DNA of 49,701 nt. Origin: Candidatus Methanoperedens sp. (GTDB lineage: Archaea > Halobacteriota > Methanosarcinia > Methanosarcinales > Methanoperedenaceae). The stretch spans positions 1-49,701 of the forward strand of contig VEPM01000032.1 of assembly GCA_012026795.1 (NCBI GenBank), given 5' to 3'. A program made the translations under genes and the position numbers. Below are positions 7,927 to 16,930 of this stretch, one piece after another. Each line of letters starts with the position of its first letter. Position 1 is the first letter of the stretch. The notes beneath the pieces were generated by a model. The model was not told the DNA's origin. It did not search any database and saw nothing but the letters and a program-made list of their open reading frames with translations.

Positions 7927-8715
7927 TTATAGTCTTACCTTGAGTTTTATTGTCTTTGAATCAATGATTTTATCACCCATCATAAGAGTAACAAATACAT
8001 CTGTCTCCCCATTGGGTGCATTTTTCAATACCTGGATTTGAAGTGGTAGTGTATTGGATGTTCCTCCTTTTGCCATTGCATTCCCGATTGTGATTGAATT
8101 ATTTGTTCCCATTCTCTTATTATCAACATCCGCGACTACTTTCAGGGTATTCTCATCTATTACTGACCTGCCATCATTCTTAATTGAAAAGGTTATAGTC
8201 AGGTTATCTCCTTTATTTGCTTCCCATGAAGTAACTTCAGCCTCTGATATGCTGTTAATGTCCTTAACAAAGCCGACGAACTGAAGTTTTGCATCAGGAA
8301 GAACTACAGTATTCACAGGAACTGATTTCGTATTAGTTATGAGATTTCCTTTTGAATCCTTTCCTGACTGGTAGGAAATTGTAAGCGTAGATGTATTTAC
8401 AACATCTTTGAAACCTGGCGCCTGGATTTTTGCAGATAAGAGGACAGGGGACGGCTGATCATCCCTCGCAGGGATATTTACATTTCCGCCAGAGAGAACT
8501 GTGAAAGGCTCAAGTGACTTTACAGAAACAGAATCGATCGGTGACGTAGCATTGTTCATAACATTCACTGATATTTCTTTTTCCTGGAACTCTTTTATCT
8601 GGATAGGAGCAACACTTACTGTTATGTCCGATGGGTCAACTGGAGCTACTGTCGATACGCATCCTGATAAAAGGACGGCTAAAACGAATAGTATATAAAT
8701 TAATGTTTTTTTCAC
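7927..8715 (-). CDS. Secreted lipoprotein with CARDB-like beta domains
   Basis: 262 residues, GTG start preceded by AGGTGAT, a strong archaeal Shine-Dalgarno. The signal peptide ends in LLSGC (Cys about 19). The mature part has two beta-rich domains of the bacterial-like CARDB/Ig type: EISVNVMNNATSPIDSVSVK and later LTITFSIKNDGRSVIDENTL. No catalytic motif is seen. It is the first gene of a three-gene operon with the DUF7490-like protein and a small membrane protein. Role probably extracellular, structural or ligand-binding; substrate unknown. Confidence 0.8.
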   Translation of the reverse strand: MKKTLIYILFVLAVLLSGCVSTVAPVDPSDITVSVAPIQIKEFQEKEISVNVMNNATSPIDSVSVKSLEPFTVLSGGNVNIPARDDQPSPVLLSAKIQAPGFKDVVNTSTLTISYQSGKDSKGNLITNTKSVPVNTVVLPDAKLQFVGFVKDINSISEAEVTSWEANKGDNLTITFSIKNDGRSVIDENTLKVVADVDNKRMGTNNSITIGNAMAKGGTSNTLPLQIQVLKNAPNGETDVFVTLMMGDKIIDSKTIKLKVRL

Positions 8716-8852
8716 GATATCACCTGATGTTAAACTATTTATTCACATCTTTAACTATTTATAATCATACCTAATCATATAAATTCATTTTTAACTATAT
8801 ATAGATTTCCCCCAAAATTGCTCTCCATTACCGGCAGCGGTAAATTCCGGAA

Positions 8853-8862
8853 AAATATAAAT
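8853..8862 (+). promoter_or_regulatory. TATA box for the LVIVD-repeat gene
   Basis: AAATATAAAT centred about 30 nt before the GTG at 8887. It lies inside the longest open frame of that gene, so it argues for the downstream GTG as the real, leaderless start. Confidence 0.45.
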
Positions 8863-8886
8863 ATTAAGGGCCTCTATAACATAATT

Positions 8887-10179
8887 GTGAGAGTTTTGAT
8901 CAGAAGCTTTATTTTATTTATTCTGGTATTGGGTTTAATCGCTGGTCCGGCGCAATGTGAACCCCTGAAAAACCTGATAGAGGTTGGCACTTTCACAACA
9001 TCCGAACCCTACGGTGCCGAATTCTATAATGATTACATGTTCATTGCTGATGGAAACTCTCTCCTGGTATATAACGTAAGTAATCCTGAAAAGCCAGGGC
9101 TAATTAATAAAATTACAGATTTTGATAAGGTTTATGGGATATCTATCCTGGGAGAGCGTCTTTATATGGCATCGGGGCCGGGCTGGATTAATGTACTCAA
9201 TATCAGTGATCCTGAATATCCAAAAAAATTACAACAGATCAGCTACCTGGACAATGCAAATGATGTTGCAGTAACTGAAAAATATATGTATATAGCTGAT
9301 ACAAATACCGGATTACTTATTTTTAATTTGAACAATCAGGCAAATCCGGAACTTGCCGGAATGTTCTACATATTAAAATCCAATATTAGTGGAACTCTTC
9401 AAGGATGGGCAGGGATCTCAATTGAAGTTTCAGGGAATTATGTTTTTTTAAGTGCGGAAAAAAGAATCGGATTTTATATTGTTGATGTATCTGATCCGGG
9501 AAATCCAGAGGAAGTCTTTCATTCCCTTGGGAAAAATGTATATGATATAGCTATACGAGGAAATGATATTTATCTTGCCAGGGCTGATGGTACATCCGAA
9601 TATAACCTGCTAAATGTCAGCAACCCTTATGCACCAAATAATACTGACACATTTTTTATAAATGAAATAAAAGATAGAGCTGCTATTGCAATCCATCCAT
9701 CGGGTGATTACATCTATGCTGCATCGGGTGACACATGGCATATTTTCAAAGTTCCTGATACCATTCCTCCACAGATAATAATTGACAGTCCGAAGCAGGG
9801 CGAAATATTTTCAAGCCAGGTAATTAACATCTCAGGTACTGCTTCTGATAAAAATGGTATTAAAGAAGTCCTGGTAAATGGAAATTTTTCCGGGACAATG
9901 GTATGGGATCAAACGGTCAGGCTCCGGGAAGGGACTAATAATATCACTATAACTGCATGGGATATGAATGGGAATAATATTACTAAAAGTATTGAGGTAA
10001 TATACCGCCCACAGGCAACACCTGTGCAAACAGTTACTTCCAGCCCATCACCAGAGAAGACCGCCGAAATTACAAAAGATACTGTTAAAAACCCTGTATC
10101 TTATAATATTATATTAGTTGCAATGCTCTTTTTTATAACTATTGCTTTTATTTATTGGATAACCAGACTAAAAAAATAG
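8887..10179 (+). CDS. LVIVD-repeat surface protein with Ig-like domain and C-terminal anchor
   Basis: 430 residues from a GTG at 8887. The frame opens further upstream, but a TATA box there and the signal peptide starting at RVLIRSFILFILVLGL favour this start. After a signal peptide come repeated blade motifs of the LVIVD type (LLVYNVSNPEKPGL, INVLNISDPEYPKK, LLIFNLNNQANPEL, FYIVDVSDPGNPEE, YNLLNVSNPYAPNN), about six blades of a beta-propeller. Then comes an Ig-like/glucodextranase-B type segment (PPQIIIDSPKQGEIF...GTASDKNGIKEVLVNG), a Thr/Ser/Pro linker and a transmembrane helix ending in RLKK. It is thus a membrane-anchored extracellular protein. Divergent from the lipoprotein operon. Ligand unknown. 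Confidence 0.85.
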   Translation: MRVLIRSFILFILVLGLIAGPAQCEPLKNLIEVGTFTTSEPYGAEFYNDYMFIADGNSLLVYNVSNPEKPGLINKITDFDKVYGISILGERLYMASGPGWINVLNISDPEYPKKLQQISYLDNANDVAVTEKYMYIADTNTGLLIFNLNNQANPELAGMFYILKSNISGTLQGWAGISIEVSGNYVFLSAEKRIGFYIVDVSDPGNPEEVFHSLGKNVYDIAIRGNDIYLARADGTSEYNLLNVSNPYAPNNTDTFFINEIKDRAAIAIHPSGDYIYAASGDTWHIFKVPDTIPPQIIIDSPKQGEIFSSQVINISGTASDKNGIKEVLVNGNFSGTMVWDQTVRLREGTNNITITAWDMNGNNITKSIEVIYRPQATPVQTVTSSPSPEKTAEITKDTVKNPVSYNIILVAMLFFITIAFIYWITRLKK

Positions 10180-10182
10180 GAG

Positions 10183-10863
10183 TTATGATAATGCTTCTAT
10201 TAAAATCATATCGTTTTCCGGGGGTGTTTTATTCCGGCCATTTTCCCCAAAAGCTTCATACATAGATTTTAGTGCCTCTTCCTGGGTGGAAACACTTCCG
10301 AATAACATATATATAGATGCCGGATAATTCAACAGTTTGTTTATTTTCTGGGGATTCTTATTATTAGAGAGATACATTGTTATTAATTTTGCATAGAAAC
10401 TGTTTATTTCAGGATCTATACCCGTTATCTGGATTGATATCTGGCTATTTTCGCTTCCTATATTCACGGAAATAGGCCAGTTGAGGAATGAAATCTCTTC
10501 ATTTATTACCTTGTTAAGGGTATTGATATCGTAACTATTGATATTTTGTTGTGAAAACAATTGAATTGCTTCATTCAGAGGGGGTAAACTGCTTTTCCTG
10601 TTACTTAAAAGCCACCTGAACATTGTCAGGGGAATTGTTATTCCGTAAATGCGGTTCCGTGTCTGTTCCATCGCGTGATTTTTTTCTTTAAATAGATCTT
10701 TGGCAGTCTCCAGGCTTCCCATATTTTCAGTAACAAATCCAGTGAAATCAATAATATCTCTCATTGCTGCAGATAAATTACCCTGGTGTTTCTTAAGCAA
10801 TGGGTCGAGCATTTTCAAATGGGTATCGCTGATTGAGACATTTTTTCTTAGCATATTTTCCAC
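10183..10863 (-). CDS. Unknown protein with RHH-like N-terminus
   Basis: 226 residues. The N-terminal ~45 residues (RKNVSISDTHLKMLDPLLKKHQGNLSAAMRDIIDF) have the strand plus two helices expected of ribbon-helix-helix-type DNA-binding or related archaeal segments. The rest is mixed alpha/beta with no motif I recognise. It is convergent with the LVIVD gene (3 bp between the stops). A poor TATA signal and an AT-rich leader precede it. It could be a transcriptional regulator, but no operator is evident and the DNA-binding role is inference. Confidence 0.6.
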   Translation of the reverse strand: MENMLRKNVSISDTHLKMLDPLLKKHQGNLSAAMRDIIDFTGFVTENMGSLETAKDLFKEKNHAMEQTRNRIYGITIPLTMFRWLLSNRKSSLPPLNEAIQLFSQQNINSYDINTLNKVINEEISFLNWPISVNIGSENSQISIQITGIDPEINSFYAKLITMYLSNNKNPQKINKLLNYPASIYMLFGSVSTQEEALKSMYEAFGENGRNKTPPENDMILIEALS

Positions 10864-10992
10864 CTTTTGGATTGGATTTTTGCAAGTTCATAAAGCGTAA
10901 AATCTTGATATTGCCCTATGATTCTTATGATAATGATAATAATAGCTAATAGTATTTATAACTTACCCCAAAAATTCACGAAAAACATAAAT

Positions 10993-11781
10993 TTAAGTCG
11001 AAATTATTACTTCATCTCCCTGCTTCATACCGAACATTTTCGCTGCATTCCCCATGTTCACTGCTATCTCAAGAAACCCGTGGCTGCCTATCAATACCAG
11101 AGGGTCGCCTTCTTTGCAAAATCCATATGAACTGCCAAATGTTAACCTTCTTTCTCCGATCCATAACTCATCCCCGGATCGAAAATCCGGTTCCCCGGGG
11201 ATATTCATGATATTCGTGATAATATTCCCGAATGAGTCTATATATATGACTTTGCCATGGATGGAGCCATTCATTTTTTTCCCTTCCCCGAAATCAAGTT
11301 CCTTAAAATCAAAGATACATCTGCCTGCATCTTCAATTTTTGATCCTTTTGAAATATATGCGCCTGCCGGTGCAAAGATGTCCCTGCCATGAAAAGTGCA
11401 GGATATGTTTTTTTGAAATAAGGTCTTATTTGAAATCTCATATACTTCGAACGTTCCAATGCTCTTTGCAGCCGGAATAAGAAGACCGTTGTCTGGCCCG
11501 ATAAAATAATGGATTTTACCATCATCGTCCCGGGATATAGCCTTGATTGCAATTGCACGCCTTTTTGTCCCGACACCAGGGTCTACTACTGCTATATGGA
11601 CAGTCCCCGACGGGAAGTATCTCGCAGAAGTCATTAATATGAGTGCTGCGGCGCGTATATCATGGCGGGGGATTGAATGTGTGATGTCCACAATGTTTGC
11701 ACCAGGATCAATGCCGAGTATTACACCTTTCATGGATGCCGGATATACATCCCCGAAATCTGAGAGCAGGGTTATTACCAT
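10993..11781 (-). CDS. SAM hydroxide adenosyltransferase (DUF62 family)
   Basis: 262 residues from the ATG at 11781. Upstream codons are open to 11826, but MVITLLSDFG is the conserved start, and a TATA box (11808-11815, minus strand) is centred about 30 nt before it. Family motifs: TLLSDFGDVYPASMKGVILGI (substrate Asp), a central VVDPGVGTKRRAIAI, then GPDNGLL, and HGRDIFAPAGAYIS. DUF62 enzymes hydrolyse S-adenosylmethionine to adenosine and methionine; they share a fold with the SAM-dependent fluorinase and chlorinase, which are distinguished by a halide-binding loop. Hydrolase activity is the expected role in archaea. Monocistronic, divergent from tRNA-Arg. Confidence 0.9.
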   Translation of the reverse strand: MVITLLSDFGDVYPASMKGVILGIDPGANIVDITHSIPRHDIRAAALILMTSARYFPSGTVHIAVVDPGVGTKRRAIAIKAISRDDDGKIHYFIGPDNGLLIPAAKSIGTFEVYEISNKTLFQKNISCTFHGRDIFAPAGAYISKGSKIEDAGRCIFDFKELDFGEGKKMNGSIHGKVIYIDSFGNIITNIMNIPGEPDFRSGDELWIGERRLTFGSSYGFCKEGDPLVLIGSHGFLEIAVNMGNAAKMFGMKQGDEVIIST

Positions 11782-11828
11782 ACAAGAACATTTAATTACC
11801 GGATTAACTATAAAACCCGTTGCCACAT

Positions 11829-11902
11829 GGACTCGTGGGGTAGCCAGGATATCCTGGCGGGCTTCGAACCCGCAGACCCGCGTTCGAATCGCGGCGAGTC
11901 CG
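11829..11902 (+). tRNA. tRNA-Arg (TCG)
   Basis: 74 nt. Acceptor GGACTCG pairs perfectly with CGAGTCC, discriminator G. The anticodon stem GCGGG/CCCGC encloses loop CTTCGAA, anticodon TCG. T-arm CCGCG-TTCGAAT-CGCGG. No intron and no encoded CCA. Confidence 0.96.
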
Positions 11903-11964
11903 TTAATTTTATCATACCTGATAAAAAAATATAAAAGAATTTCCGGTTATAAGCCGGAAATGGT

Positions 11965-13140
11965 TTATTGTAACAAGTACCAGACCAGGATCAGTATTAT
12001 TAATAGTATTATTGCATACCAGACATAATTACTGCTCTTTTCTTCTTCAACCTTCGGCTGTGGCCTTGGCGCCTCAATCCTTGGTGCAGGCCTTGGTTTT
12101 GGCGGCTCTGGCTTTGCCACGGGTTCAGGCACTGGCTCTGGTTCAGGCTCTTTGACTTTTTCTTCCACAGAGCCTGATATGAACGGGCTTTGAACACCAG
12201 TTAATACTGCCATAACACGAACTTTTCCTGTAAGGCTGTTATCTACTTTTGCGCCCCAGATGATTCTCTTGGTATTTGGCACTTTATCCATTATCAATTC
12301 ACCTGTGACCGCAACTTCTTCCAGTGTCAGGTCTTCGCCTCCCACAATATGGATAAGCACACCATAACAATCGGAAATATTTGTAACGTCAAGCAGTGGT
12401 GTACTGATGGCCTGTGAAACAGCTTTAATAACTCTCTCGTTACCATCCCCCTCACCAATACCTATCGAAGAGATACCGCCGCGTTCCATTACAGCGCGAA
12501 GGTCCGCATAGTCAAGGTTCACAAGGCTTGGCTGGGTGATAGTATCAGTAAGATTCTTTACGAATGCACCAACGAGTGCATTGGCAACATTAAGGGCTTC
12601 TTTTAAAGGCAGGTTTCCTGCAACTTCCCTTAATTTTGAGTTATCAATAATTACTACAGAGTCACAGGATTCTGCAAGCAGTTTTATTGCTTCTCTTGCT
12701 TTCTCCCTTCTTGACATTTCAATTGTAAATGGGATTGTGACACAGCCGATGGTAAGTGCGTTAACGGAGCGGGTTAGTTCTGCAACAACCGGTATTGCGC
12801 CGGTTCCTGTTCCGCCACCCAACCCGGCGACCAGGAATACAAGATTTGTTCCATCAAGTTCGGTTCTTAGTTCATCAATGTTCTCTCTTGTGGCCTGCGC
12901 ACCCATTTCCGGGTAGCCACCGCAGCCGTGACCCTTGCATATTTTCTCCCCGAGTAATATCACTTTATCAGCTTTTTGAACGTAAAGATGATTGACATCG
13001 GTATTTGCTGCAATTATCCGTCCGCCTGTAATACCTTTTTCTGCAATCCATGTAGTAATATTACAGCCTGCACCACCCAAGCCTACGACGGCAACTGATG
13101 GTTTTGCTGCTTTTGCAAACTCTTTTAGATCTGTAACCAT
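11965..13140 (-). CDS. ftsZ: FtsZ-family tubulin-like GTPase with C-terminal membrane anchor
   Basis: 391 residues. The N-terminal GTPase domain carries the tubulin signature GGGTGTG at 108-114, VGLGGAGCN near 19 and NTDVN near 46. The T7 synergy loop NLDYAD is at 208-213, so both halves of the inter-subunit GTPase site look intact. After the core (about 1-322) is a Pro/Glu/Lys-rich linker (EPEPEPVPEPVAKPEPPKPR and more, to about 368). It ends in a hydrophobic helix, 372-390 (YVWYAIILLIILILVWYLL). Standard FtsZ ends in a short peptide binding FtsA or SepF; this one would anchor itself in the membrane. Strong SD (GGAGG) and a TATA box upstream. Monocistronic. Alternatively it is a specialised FtsZ paralogue rather than the division FtsZ. 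Confidence 0.9.
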   Translation of the reverse strand: MVTDLKEFAKAAKPSVAVVGLGGAGCNITTWIAEKGITGGRIIAANTDVNHLYVQKADKVILLGEKICKGHGCGGYPEMGAQATRENIDELRTELDGTNLVFLVAGLGGGTGTGAIPVVAELTRSVNALTIGCVTIPFTIEMSRREKAREAIKLLAESCDSVVIIDNSKLREVAGNLPLKEALNVANALVGAFVKNLTDTITQPSLVNLDYADLRAVMERGGISSIGIGEGDGNERVIKAVSQAISTPLLDVTNISDCYGVLIHIVGGEDLTLEEVAVTGELIMDKVPNTKRIIWGAKVDNSLTGKVRVMAVLTGVQSPFISGSVEEKVKEPEPEPVPEPVAKPEPPKPRPAPRIEAPRPQPKVEEEKSSNYVWYAIILLIILILVWYLLQ

Positions 13141-13233
13141 ATTTTAAAAGCCTCCTTCGAAAGAATGGCTATCTATTTATATTGTTATTTTAGTATATAT
13201 GCTTTTTCAATGAATTTCATAACAATCATAAGG

Positions 13234-13273
13234 ATAAGATAACTGATAATAGCATAAGATAACTGATAATAGC
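13234..13273. repeat. Two perfect tandem copies of a 20-bp unit
   Basis: The unit ATAAGATAACTGATAATAGC occurs twice head to tail between the ftsZ promoter and tRNA-Val. It may be an operator pair or a slippage product. Confidence 0.9.
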
Positions 13274-13292
13274 AGAAAAATATGTTTTAATA

Positions 13293-13366
13293 TGGGCCCG
13301 CGGAGATTCGAACTCCGGATCTCCGCCATGTCAAGGCGACGTCATAACCAGCTAGACCACGAGCCC
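13293..13366 (-). tRNA. tRNA-Val (GAC)
   Basis: 74 nt. Acceptor GGGCTCG pairs with CGGGCCC (one G-U), discriminator A. Anticodon loop TTGACAT, anticodon GAC. T-arm CGGAG-TTCGAAT-CTCCG. No intron. Confidence 0.95.
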
Positions 13367-13697
13367 GGTTTCTTCCCTTTTGTGAATTATTGTTATTAAC
13401 TTTTAAGATTGTAGTTAGTTCTCAATTTTATATTAGGGGGAGTGACCTCCATAAGACCTTGAGGTAAATATAACTTACGATAACGTGCTGTAAGTTTACT
13501 GATAGTATAATTGCAAGGCGCAGGGAACGAAACGCGTGGCAGCAAAATCTTTGTCACTTTGAGTATCAAACAGCAAGAAACCCTTGATCTTATAATGAGT
13601 AATAGAAAAGAGAACTGTGTAAAAATTATATGACATTGTTTTAGCTCAATCAAAAATTAAAGTGCTGGAGACCATCCGGCACTTCTTTATTTCCTCA
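13367..13697. other. Gene-poor gap
   Basis: No convincing gene in 331 bp. On the plus strand, 13520-13625 reads like a short coding remnant (KIFVTLSIKQQETLDLIM, resembling the start of a small DNA-binding protein), but it has no start codon and ends in a stop. An 85-codon minus-strand frame here is low-complexity and has no start signal. The stretch probably holds the tRNA-Val promoter and decayed sequence. Confidence 0.5.
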
Positions 13698-16643
13698 TTA
13701 GATTTTCTCCAGCCGGACATAATCAATATAGTATGTATCCCCTGCTTTTGCATACGGTGCAAGGAAGAACATTAATCGTCCATCGTTTACCGTAGCACTG
13801 AAGCCAGATGTGGTAAATTCAGTTGAGAATTCCTGCCAGCTCACGCTAAGATTGAAGGTCTGGTACAGACCGTAAACAGTATACGGTGAAATATGTTTAA
13901 TTAATGCTACTTTCAGGTCATGTCCTCTCGTCGAGTATGCTGCAAAACTTAACCGATACCGGGTTTTTGGTTCCAGTGATATACCTTTCTGGTATAGCTG
14001 GATGTTCGTACCACCAGTGTATAGAACAATGTTTGCAGATTTTGATCCTTCATATCCCGGGGGCGTTGCGGTGAATTTTCCGGTTCCGTTCGTATAGAAT
14101 AGCCATGGAGATGTTCCAGATTCAAAACCCGGATTCTGGATAAGATTAGACCCAGGAGGCTGATTCGTGAAGTTCAGGTTCATAACATTCTGACCCGCTA
14201 CGTTGACCAGTTTGAAAGTGGCGTTCGTAGGAATAAATCCTGTCCTGATTTCCTCAGTTACATTATAGATGCCATTTGCAAGGTTTGCGAATATGTAGAA
14301 CCCATTATTATCTGTCAAGTTACTGGCTATTATTTTGCCTGTTGTGACATTCTTTAGAGTGATATTCCAGCCCTGAATTCCTGCTTCGCCTGCATCCCAT
14401 TTTCCGTTGCCGTTGGTATCGTTGATCTTGTATCCTGAGATAATGCCTGCGATAAGGGATGGTGACGCAAGCGGAAGGAGGTCAGTATTGTTACTATCAA
14501 GTATATAAAGCGAGTTGCATATCCCATCTTTATCACTATCTGAACAGGTCTGGCTGAAGCCTGTGCCATTCGGGTTGGCCCAGAAGTTGCCGCCAAGATA
14601 TGAGCCACCGATGATGTTAGTGCCTTGGGTTTTTGTGGTGTTCCATGTGTTATTGGAGAATGGGGTACTGATATAACTGAGAAAATTGTTGGTGTTGTTG
14701 AAGTAATTATTGTAGATGATGTTGCTATTGGAAACGGAGAGGGATATTCCATCCATATTGTTTGAGACAATATTATTATATAATGTATTAGCATTGGAAT
14801 AATAAAAGGCGATGCCACTATATTTGTTTGAACCAGCGATATTGCCAGATAAGATATTGCTGTAACTGTTAACTGTGAGGGAAATTCCATGTTCTTTATT
14901 TGATTCTGCAATATTGTTAGATAGGGTATTATTATTACTAAAGTAATATAGATTGATTCCATCAAATATATTTAAGTTGGCAATATTGTTACTTATGTTA
15001 TTGTTTTTTGATTCCCAGAGAACAATCCCGAAACTGTTGTTTGTGACATTGTTGTTTAAGATGTTGGAATAATCACTTCCACGGTAAAGTTGGATACCTG
15101 CTATACCTCCACTTGCTAACCCAAAATTTGTCGCCCCCTCTGCTTTGAACCCACTGATATTCACATAATCAGCAGTGACCCTAAAGACAGGTTCGTCTGA
15201 ATTAAATGCATGAATAATGGTAGTATCTCTACTCTCTCCTTGAATTGTTAGTGATTTATCTACAACTATATTCTCAAAATAAGTGCCACTGTCTACATGT
15301 ATCTCATCGCCGAGGTTGGCATCGTTGATAGCGGGTTGGATTGAAGTATAATCTGTGCCCTTGTTGATATTGTGAACAGAGTTAGTAGTTGGAACAGATG
15401 TCACTATCCAATCCCATGTCTGCATGGCACTGCCTTTTGCATTGCTTGCAATTGCAGTTACATTCCATGTGCCCAACGCTGCGCTGGAGTTGGTATAGGA
15501 TGATGTGGTCACGCCAATCTCGTTTAATGCCTCCGTTCCGTTGATGAACCAGCTTACATTCACGGTCTGATTTGTTGTAATGCTGAATGTTCTTGATTCA
15601 CCCACATTATTTGTCACTGTTGAAGTCGTTGGAGAGAAGCTGCTTATATCAGGAACGCCAGCTGATGGCGCTGCATGCAATGCAAGCGGCAGGGAGTCGA
15701 TATTGTTACTATCAAGCGTATAAGGTGAATCACATATCCCATCTTTATCATTATCAGAACAGGTCTGGCTGAAGCCTGTGCCGTTCGGATAAGCCCAGAA
15801 GTTGCCGCCAAGGGTTGGACCACCGATGATGTTGGGGCTGAATTGCAGGGTGGTGTTCCATGAATTAATATTTGGGTCATAGAATTGAACATTGTTAGTA
15901 TTGTTAAAAATATTGTTGTATATCCTGTTGTTGCTGGATGAGTCAAGAGAGATACCGGGGCCGGTGTTCAAGCTGGCATTGTTCCCGATGAGCGTATTAT
16001 TGCTGGAATAGTCCAGATAGATGCCGTGGCCACTGTAGAGGCGGTAGCCGGTGTTCGAGCTGGCATTGTTCCCGATGAGCGTGTTGTTTCTCGATGAGTA
16101 CAGATAGATGCCGTTGCTGCCAGAGGTGCCGGTGTTCGAGTTGGCATTGTTCCTGATGAGCGTATTATTGCTTGATGAGTACAGATAGATGCCGTTGCCG
16201 CTGTAGCGGTAGTAGCCAGTGTTTGAGCTGGCATTGTTCCCGATGAGTGTGTTGTTGTTTGAAGTGACCGAGATCCCTATCGTTGCTCTGGTCGCTGTAA
16301 ATCCCTCAAGAATAATTTCATCCGCTGCAAGTGTGATCGCGCTTCCGCTTCCCCTTGCGTCCACTACAGGCCTACCGATCCCGCGCAGGATGAGCCGTTT
16401 GTTTACATTCACATTCCCGAAATATGTCCCGCTATAAACCAATATTGTGTCCCCGGCGCTCGCATTATCTATCGCATCCTGTATCCTCGTATAATTAGCG
16501 CCGCCGCTATCATCAACTGTCAGCGTTGCTGCACCTGCGCCGCCAGCCAGCAACAGGATTGTCATCATCGTTATTCCAACCGCGATTCTGAGGGCATGCC
16601 CTCCACAAGATTTATTTGCAAACATATTTTCCACCTTATCCAT
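13698..16643 (-). CDS. NosD-like parallel beta-helix surface protein
   Basis: 981 residues from the ATG at 16643. The frame opens 12 bp earlier, but GGTGAT, a Shine-Dalgarno, overlaps those codons and spaces correctly to 16643. A signal peptide ends near AGAATLTV. Two blocks of right-handed beta-helix (CASH/NosD) repeats follow: NNTLIGNNASSNTG-type coils (about 90-260) and ISNNIANLN/LSNNIAESN-type coils (about 430-680). Each block closes with a near-copy of a segment reading FWA.PNGTGFSQTCSD.DKDGIC. An SdrD_B-like domain (GYKINDTNGNGKWDAGEAGI) and a jelly-roll carbohydrate-binding-like domain (LIQNPGFESGTSPW to DYVRLEKI) complete it. Ca-binding-like Asp/Asn motifs are visible. It probably acts outside the cell on, or binds, polysaccharide. 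Transcribed from the 16714-16790 element. Confidence 0.85.
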   Translation of the reverse strand: MDKVENMFANKSCGGHALRIAVGITMMTILLLAGGAGAATLTVDDSGGANYTRIQDAIDNASAGDTILVYSGTYFGNVNVNKRLILRGIGRPVVDARGSGSAITLAADEIILEGFTATRATIGISVTSNNNTLIGNNASSNTGYYRYSGNGIYLYSSSNNTLIRNNANSNTGTSGSNGIYLYSSRNNTLIGNNASSNTGYRLYSGHGIYLDYSSNNTLIGNNASLNTGPGISLDSSSNNRIYNNIFNNTNNVQFYDPNINSWNTTLQFSPNIIGGPTLGGNFWAYPNGTGFSQTCSDNDKDGICDSPYTLDSNNIDSLPLALHAAPSAGVPDISSFSPTTSTVTNNVGESRTFSITTNQTVNVSWFINGTEALNEIGVTTSSYTNSSAALGTWNVTAIASNAKGSAMQTWDWIVTSVPTTNSVHNINKGTDYTSIQPAINDANLGDEIHVDSGTYFENIVVDKSLTIQGESRDTTIIHAFNSDEPVFRVTADYVNISGFKAEGATNFGLASGGIAGIQLYRGSDYSNILNNNVTNNSFGIVLWESKNNNISNNIANLNIFDGINLYYFSNNNTLSNNIAESNKEHGISLTVNSYSNILSGNIAGSNKYSGIAFYYSNANTLYNNIVSNNMDGISLSVSNSNIIYNNYFNNTNNFLSYISTPFSNNTWNTTKTQGTNIIGGSYLGGNFWANPNGTGFSQTCSDSDKDGICNSLYILDSNNTDLLPLASPSLIAGIISGYKINDTNGNGKWDAGEAGIQGWNITLKNVTTGKIIASNLTDNNGFYIFANLANGIYNVTEEIRTGFIPTNATFKLVNVAGQNVMNLNFTNQPPGSNLIQNPGFESGTSPWLFYTNGTGKFTATPPGYEGSKSANIVLYTGGTNIQLYQKGISLEPKTRYRLSFAAYSTRGHDLKVALIKHISPYTVYGLYQTFNLSVSWQEFSTEFTTSGFSATVNDGRLMFFLAPYAKAGDTYYIDYVRLEKI

Positions 16644-16713
16644 AATATCACCCATACCTACTTCTATTAGATAGAATTTTACAGTAGGTTATTTGCATAT
16701 GATAATTAGTAGT

Positions 16714-16790
16714 TTATAACATCTGTTATCCGAAAACCGGAACAAATGGATTTTTGTTACGGAAATGGCGTAACAAAGCTGTTTTTAATT
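16714..16790 (-). promoter_or_regulatory. Promoter element A: TATA box plus two dyads, shared with 20700-20776
   Basis: This 77-bp block matches 20700-20776 at 67 of 77 positions without gaps. On the minus strand it ends in a TATA-like GTTATAA (16714-16720), 70-75 bp before the beta-helix gene. Just upstream of the TATA is a dyad of TGTT..CCG and CGGAACA. Further upstream is a perfect 8-bp inverted repeat, TTGTTACG (16754-16761) and CGTAACAA (16769-16776), around a 7-nt spacer. This layout suits a regulator binding just upstream of the TATA/BRE. Confidence 0.65.
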
Positions 16791-16930
16791 TGAGATTCGG
16801 ATTTACAAAACACAGATTTATCTATCCATGGATTTCCGATGCTACCATAAAGAATACAATTCCAAGATATTTTTGAGTTCCATTTTGCCCCTTTGAGCAA
16901 GGAGGAAATATTCTATCATCAATATTGAAT

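Noticed and set aside
11808-11815. TATA box as a shared promoter for tRNA-Arg and the SAM hydrolase
   Set aside because: Its centre is only about 17 bp from the mature tRNA start, which would put transcription inside the tRNA; it suits only the SAM hydrolase gene.
14354-14965. 203-codon minus-strand frame inside the beta-helix gene
   Set aside because: Low-complexity alternative frame of the Asn-rich repeat region.
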